A stretch of DNA of 28,964 bases from positions 1-28,964 of the forward strand of contig CALDSN010000078.1 in assembly GCA_937924555.1 (NCBI GenBank), given 5' to 3'. Positions within the stretch are counted from its first letter, which is position 1. Each line of letters starts with the position of its first letter. The notes under the pieces were generated by a model that saw nothing but the letters and a program-made list of their open reading frames with translations, was not told the DNA's origin and searched no databases. Position numbers and translations under genes: made by a program. Of this stretch, positions 25,210 to 28,964 are shown one piece after another. The DNA is from an uncultured bacterium. Its GTDB lineage: Bacteria > Cloacimonadota > Cloacimonadia > Cloacimonadales > Cloacimonadaceae.

Positions 25210-25294
25210 AGGAGACAATAGAACTGCCGTTTGGGATGAGGATAGCCTTCCTCCACTGTACGGCATTTCTGCTAAATCATAAAGGAGCATAGAC

Positions 25295-27328
25295 ATGTTT
25301 GATCGCCTAACTGTCAGCTTTATGCTGGTTTTCCTGTTACTCTGCATTGCCATCAACGCTGCAGAGCCAACTCCGGTAACAAGCACCCAACCCGCAAAGG
25401 GAAATGAAATGGATGTTTTGGCGGAGTATGATGGAGGAGTTATCTTACGCAAGGATATAGAAGCTAAGATCGCTAAGCTTCCCCCAACCTATCAGCCTCG
25501 ATATCGCACGGTTGATGGTCAAATTGAGGTATTAAACATCACAGCCACCGAGGAAGCTTTTTATATGAAAGCCCTCAAGATGGGCGTAGATAAAGACCCC
25601 ACCGTGCTGGAACGCATTAAATCCACCGAAAAACGCTTCCTGATCCAAGAATATTACAAACGCAACGTGACAGACTTGGTGGTGCTCACCGACGATGAAT
25701 TGCATAAATACTATAATGACAACCTCAGCTCATTCTATCTGAACCCCTATATCACCATTGAGCATATTCAGGTGAAAGATGAAGCAGAGGGTAAACTGGC
25801 GATGCAAGAACTTGCCAAAGGATTATCCCTTGCCGAAGTGTCTGACAAATACAACCAAAACACATATTCCAAAGGCTTGAAAGGGATTATCAAAAACATC
25901 CGTTTGAATACAAACATCCCCGGCATCGGCAATGATGCCGCTCTTGAAGAGCTTATCCGCAACGCCGAAGTGAACCCCGCCACCTTTGCCGGTCCTGTAA
26001 AAACAGATACCGGCTGGCACATATTCCGCGTAACAGAATCAATCCCCGGCAGACAGAAGACTTATGAAGAAGTTAAGTCCGAATTGGAACAGCGTTATCG
26101 CCCCACCAAAGAACGCCAGATGCTTGATGAGATGATAGCTAATCTTAAAACCAAATATAACGTGACCGTGGATACTGCCCTTACCGCCAAAATTGACATG
26201 AAAGTGCGGGTAAATAACGATTCTCTTTATACCCTTCCGGTTATTGACTCCCCCAATCCCGCTCTTAAGATTACAGTTGCTCAGTTACTGGCTACCTACG
26301 ACAAAATCCCTCCCCAGGAACAACTGATGATCACCAAAGGCGGTGGAGCTCAACAACTAGTGGAGCAGGAACTGATGCAGAACCTGATTCATGTGGAAGC
26401 CCTTGCCGGAAATTATGGTCAGTACATCACAGAAAATGCCGATCTGAAGGCAGCCAAACGTTCTTTCATCCTGCGTAAAGCATACGAACAACTGGTGGTG
26501 AACAATGTCAGTGTCACCAAGGATGAGATTGCTGCGCGTTACCAAAAAGACATTGAGCAATATGCCAACCCTGCATACCGCAGCATCGAAGCATTGTTCT
26601 TTGAGAATAAAAAGATTGCCAACAAGGCTTGGAGACAATATAACAGTGCCAAGAAAGGCAAGAACGAAAAGAAGATGCAGAGCATCATTAAGAAATATTC
26701 ACTACAACCTGCAAACGCCATCTTGGATTACCAGTACAACAACGGTATCGTTACGGGTGTAGGCCCCGATGCAGATTTCTCCAAGATGATTTGGAGCAAT
26801 CCTGTGGGTTACCTCAGCCCTGTATTCACTTCTGCCAAGGGGAATCTGGTGTTCTTCCGCATCTTAAACGAAAGCCCTAAAACCTATAAACCCTTAACGG
26901 ATAACGAAAGCAAGATTGAAGCAGTTCTGAAGAAAGAAAAGGAAAAGACCAAGCAAGACGAGGTTACCGAACAGCTCTTCGTGGAGTTAAACATGCGCAA
27001 ATACCCGGAGAAGTTCAGCAGCTTGCTTACCGCTGAAGAGCTTTTCACCCAAGCAGATGATTCTGCCCGTCAGCGTAACTTCAAGGATGCAATTAACTTC
27101 TACGACCAGATTATCAAGAGCTATAAGAACGGTACCGATGACTATAAAGCCTCTTTCATGAAGGCTTTCCTCATCGCCGAAGAAATGAAGAATACCGAAC
27201 AAGCCTTGCAGCTCTTCAAGGACTTCCTGAAGACCTATCCCACCGGAGACCTCAACGAATCAGCCAGATTTATGATCGATACTCTGGAAGGGAACACTCC
27301 CGAAGTGCTTGAGGATATCCAAGACTAA
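25295..27328 (+). CDS. Periplasmic parvulin-type peptidyl-prolyl isomerase with C-terminal TPR-like repeats
   Basis: A 677-residue exported protein: signal peptide ~1-22 (LVFLLLCIAINA), then a SurA/PrsA-like N-terminal chaperone region (VLAEYDGGVILRKDIEAKI, 'ATEEAFYMKAL') and a parvulin domain (~151-250) with ITIEHIQVKDE and FAGPVKTDTGWHIFRV. A second, degenerate parvulin-like segment appears at about 440-550 (RSIEALFFENKK ... YLSPVFTSAKGNLVFFRI), and the last ~98 residues (AEELFTQADDSARQRNFKDAINFYDQII...) look like two TPR-type helical repeats. By family it should assist folding of exported or outer-membrane proteins, plausibly including the secretin or T9SS cargo nearby; that link is inference. 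GGAG lies 7 nt before the ATG. It is monocistronic with its own terminator. Confidence 0.88.
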   Translation: MFDRLTVSFMLVFLLLCIAINAAEPTPVTSTQPAKGNEMDVLAEYDGGVILRKDIEAKIAKLPPTYQPRYRTVDGQIEVLNITATEEAFYMKALKMGVDKDPTVLERIKSTEKRFLIQEYYKRNVTDLVVLTDDELHKYYNDNLSSFYLNPYITIEHIQVKDEAEGKLAMQELAKGLSLAEVSDKYNQNTYSKGLKGIIKNIRLNTNIPGIGNDAALEELIRNAEVNPATFAGPVKTDTGWHIFRVTESIPGRQKTYEEVKSELEQRYRPTKERQMLDEMIANLKTKYNVTVDTALTAKIDMKVRVNNDSLYTLPVIDSPNPALKITVAQLLATYDKIPPQEQLMITKGGGAQQLVEQELMQNLIHVEALAGNYGQYITENADLKAAKRSFILRKAYEQLVVNNVSVTKDEIAARYQKDIEQYANPAYRSIEALFFENKKIANKAWRQYNSAKKGKNEKKMQSIIKKYSLQPANAILDYQYNNGIVTGVGPDADFSKMIWSNPVGYLSPVFTSAKGNLVFFRILNESPKTYKPLTDNESKIEAVLKKEKEKTKQDEVTEQLFVELNMRKYPEKFSSLLTAEELFTQADDSARQRNFKDAINFYDQIIKSYKNGTDDYKASFMKAFLIAEEMKNTEQALQLFKDFLKTYPTGDLNESARFMIDTLEGNTPEVLEDIQD

Positions 27329-27349
27329 CATAAAGCATAGAACTATTTG

Positions 27350-27377
27350 AAAAGCGGGACTCCATGTCCCGCTTTTT
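27350..27377. terminator. Rho-independent terminator of the parvulin gene
   Basis: A perfect 11-bp stem (AAAAGCGGGAC / GTCCCGCTTTT) with a 5-nt loop is followed by T residues, 22 nt after the stop codon. On the other strand it also ends in TTTT, so it can serve the convergent gene at 27444. Confidence 0.92.
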
Positions 27378-27443
27378 ATATATCCTGTAAACTCGCTTTA
27401 CATCACTTGCTGATACTTTACAATGTTGCTGTTGCTATCGCTG

Positions 27444-28133
27444 CTAAACCTCTTTATCCCTTTCTGTTAAATGCTCCTCAATCAGCTTCACTCTGTCCCA
27501 TCTCTCACGCTTTTTGTTAACAGCTAAAGACAGCTCCAAGGGCGGCACCAGCACCGAATATCCCTCCCATATTATGCGTTCCAGATGCGCCTTGGCATAG
27601 GGACCGCAATCCACCGGCAGAGGATCGTCCAGGCAAGCAGCAGGATCGGAAGCAATATCCACCCTACAACCCAGATACAGCACGCCAAACTCCTTGGTTA
27701 CCCAACCCTGCGTATCCACAATCGGCTCGAAGATATCATCCCGAAAAAGCTCCATAATCTTGGGTATATCGCGGGAATCCACCATGATATCCACATCGTG
27801 AGGCTTTAGCGCAATCCCCCGCAAGCACACGGCACAGCTTCCTGTTAGCCACCAGGATATTCCGCTGCCTTGCACCCGCCGGATAAACTCCTTTAAGCCA
27901 AGCTGCCAAGGAATGGGCTTGAAATAGCCAAGCTGATGGAACATCTCAATGCCGTTTCGCACAAAGTTCTCCCTGATAAGCTCAATATTGGGGTAATCAG
28001 CGGGATATGCCTTGTAAAAGCCCTTATCATCCGGCTGGTAATAACACATCTGTAACACCGGGATAAACCTATGCTCCACCTCTCGGATGAGGAAATATAC
28101 CTTTCCATCAAGTTCTGCTGTGCTTAACTGCAT
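27444..28133 (-). CDS. Nucleotidyltransferase-fold protein of unknown substrate
   Basis: A 229-residue cytosolic protein. Residues 96-118 carry the signature of the DNA polymerase beta-like nucleotidyltransferase fold: LTGSCAV (G98, S99), then HDVDIMV with D113 and D115, and a third acidic residue D159 in GCRVDIASD. The C-terminal VPPLELSLAVNKKRERWDRV resembles the region following the catalytic domain in MNT/AbiEii-like members. The N-terminal ~80 residues are unassigned. I chose ATG 28133 (AGAGAGGTG upstream); the open frame to 28235 has no signal. A promoter candidate is TTGTCA, 16 nt, TAAAGT (28207-28180). No adjacent HEPN or antitoxin partner is visible, so a toxin-antitoxin role is not supported. 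Confidence 0.7.
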   Translation of the reverse strand: MQLSTAELDGKVYFLIREVEHRFIPVLQMCYYQPDDKGFYKAYPADYPNIELIRENFVRNGIEMFHQLGYFKPIPWQLGLKEFIRRVQGSGISWWLTGSCAVCLRGIALKPHDVDIMVDSRDIPKIMELFRDDIFEPIVDTQGWVTKEFGVLYLGCRVDIASDPAACLDDPLPVDCGPYAKAHLERIIWEGYSVLVPPLELSLAVNKKRERWDRVKLIEEHLTERDKEV

Positions 28134-28347
28134 CGTAGTCACCTCTCTAATCCTAATTTGTCTTGCTGTACCCAATCCCACTTTATGTAAGCTAACAAGA
28201 TTGACAAGCCTAATATTTGCCACACCGGTAAACACTAATTTCTATATGGATCGAGCCCTTTGACTTGAAAAATCCAGAATGTAAACCTGTGGAAACCCAG
28301 CTCTGCCTCCATAGCTTGCCTATTGGAAATGAACCTGAATTTTATGA

Positions 28348-28376
28348 TTGACATATATCGACCGCATGAATACTCT
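28348..28376 (+). promoter_or_regulatory. Candidate promoter of the SIMPL-domain gene
   Basis: A perfect TTGACA (28348-28353), 17 bases, TACTCT (28371-28376). The -10 is weak, but the -35, the spacing and the position 33 nt before the start codon fit. Confidence 0.45.
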
Positions 28377-28408
28377 AGCATGAGTAAAGAATTTTATCGG
28401 GAGACCTT

Positions 28409-28964
28409 ATGAAACGCATAGTACTTATCACTCTCTTGGCTTTATGCGCCCTGCTTTTAAGCGCAGAGGAAACCAAACAAGAGCTTCTCTTCCCCGATCA
28501 TCACCTGTGCCTTGAGGCATCAGGCAGGTTGGTTTTGGAAGCCGACCAAGCAGTTTTTTCCTTTGACGTTACCGCCTATGGCAACACTCTGCGTTTAGCA
28601 GTAAGCAAAGCCAAGGACGGCGTGGCAGAGATATGCCGAGCTTTGACCGCTTTGGGGATAGACCCCAAGAGTTATTCCACCGCCGGTTTTAACACAGGCA
28701 ACAGCAGCAGGTCTTCATTCTTTTTAACAGACAAGAAGGATTATTGCGCCACGCTTAACACTAGTGTTACTCTGAAAGACCTTAGCAAGCTGGATGATGC
28801 CATTCTGCTATTAACCGACAAGAATGTGAAGAACCTTAGCGGGGTTAGCTTCTCCCTGGCAGATCAATCCGCTGCCATGCAAAGAGCACGGGAGATTGCC
28901 CTGAACCGCATTGTGGAGCAGCGGGATACTATTTGCAGGATACTTGGAGTAAAGGTTACTGATG
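28409..28964 (+). CDS. SIMPL-domain (DUF541) periplasmic protein, 3' truncated
   Basis: The frame runs from ATG 28409 (GGGAG upstream at 28399-28403) to the window end without a stop, 185 codons so far. A Sec signal peptide (MKRIVLITLLALCALLLSA, cleavage near LSA-EE) is followed by a SIMPL/DUF541 pattern: ASGRLVLEADQAVFSFDVTAYG, then LGIDPKSYSTAGFNTG, 'NTSVTLKDLSKLDDAIL', NLSGVSFSLADQSA and a helical AREIALNRIVEQ region. The family (for example E. coli YggE) is found in the bacterial periplasm and is linked loosely to oxidative-stress phenotypes; the biochemical role is not established. C-terminal part not available. Confidence 0.85.
   Translation, partial: MKRIVLITLLALCALLLSAEETKQELLFPDHHLCLEASGRLVLEADQAVFSFDVTAYGNTLRLAVSKAKDGVAEICRALTALGIDPKSYSTAGFNTGNSSRSSFFLTDKKDYCATLNTSVTLKDLSKLDDAILLLTDKNVKNLSGVSFSLADQSAAMQRAREIALNRIVEQRDTICRILGVKVTD

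Larger units (their letters stand above)
24809..25294. other. Divergent intergenic region between pilA and the parvulin gene
   Basis: This 486-bp region has no credible gene. From the pilA side it contains the ribosome-binding site (24815-24820), the sigma54-like promoter (24852-24867), the palindrome copy C (24985-25055), a small GGAGA/TCTCC inverted repeat near 25080-25100, a sigma70-type promoter candidate for the parvulin gene (25180-25209) and its GGAG (25284-25287). Confidence 0.7.

Noticed and set aside
27444..28235. Toxin-antitoxin module (MNT/HEPN or AbiE type)
   Set aside because: No partner gene lies within 300 bp on the same strand; the next gene is a divergent periplasmic SIMPL protein.
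1..28964. CRISPR arrays, tRNA or rRNA genes, insertion sequences
   Set aside because: I saw no spaced direct repeats of CRISPR size, no transposase-like frame, and no tRNA or rRNA-like sequence when reading the intergenic regions.

Overview
The window looks like a chromosomal segment from an uncultured Gram-negative bacterium of the FCB superphylum. Cloacimonadota is my best guess. Three things point there: two secreted proteins with Por/type 9 secretion (T9SS) type A C-terminal sorting domains (YPNP motif), LVIVP-like repeats, and an outer-membrane secretin and lipoprotein in a type IV pilus cluster. The taxonomic call is inference, because no rRNA or tRNA gene lies in the window.

Layout. 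(1) 1-1097 (+): 3' part of a secreted propeller-like protein with a sorting domain. (2) 1328-5384 (-): a tight operon read as adenosine-specific kinase family protein, ThpR, RecA, RecX, enolase. recA carries an apparent one-base deletion that moves its last 50 codons out of frame. (3) 5535-7270 (-): groEL with its own terminator, a sigma70-type promoter and a CIRCE operator, but no adjacent groES. (4) 7620-10424 (+): a 934-residue secreted protein with a T9SS domain. (5) 10499-24808 (-): a 13-gene type IV pilus operon in the order pilA, pilT, three minor-pilin genes, pilM, pilN, pilO, pilP, pilQ, an Ig-repeat lipoprotein, pilB, pilC. A sigma54-like promoter lies upstream and a strong terminator follows. 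(6) 25295-27328 (+): a periplasmic parvulin/TPR protein. (7) 27444-28133 (-): a nucleotidyltransferase-fold protein. (8) 28409-end (+): 5' part of a SIMPL-domain periplasmic protein.

How it works together. The pilus operon encodes the major pilin, tip-type minor pilins, inner-membrane alignment complex (PilMNOP), secretin, platform protein and both extension and retraction ATPases. Prepilin peptidase (PilD) is not in the window. The lipoprotein between pilQ and pilB is a candidate envelope partner of the secretin.

Main points of interest. First, the 647-residue PilX-like minor pilin shares a collinear domain of about 400 residues with the T9SS-tagged protein at 7620-10424, so the same module seems to reach the surface by two different routes. 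Second, three intergenic sites carry a family of palindromes whose arms are built from tandem 11-bp units (consensus ATCATTRCMTR), an iteron-like architecture. Third, there are the recA frameshift, the unusually long leader of one minor pilin with a perfect hairpin in its coding sequence, and the sigma54-like pilA promoter.
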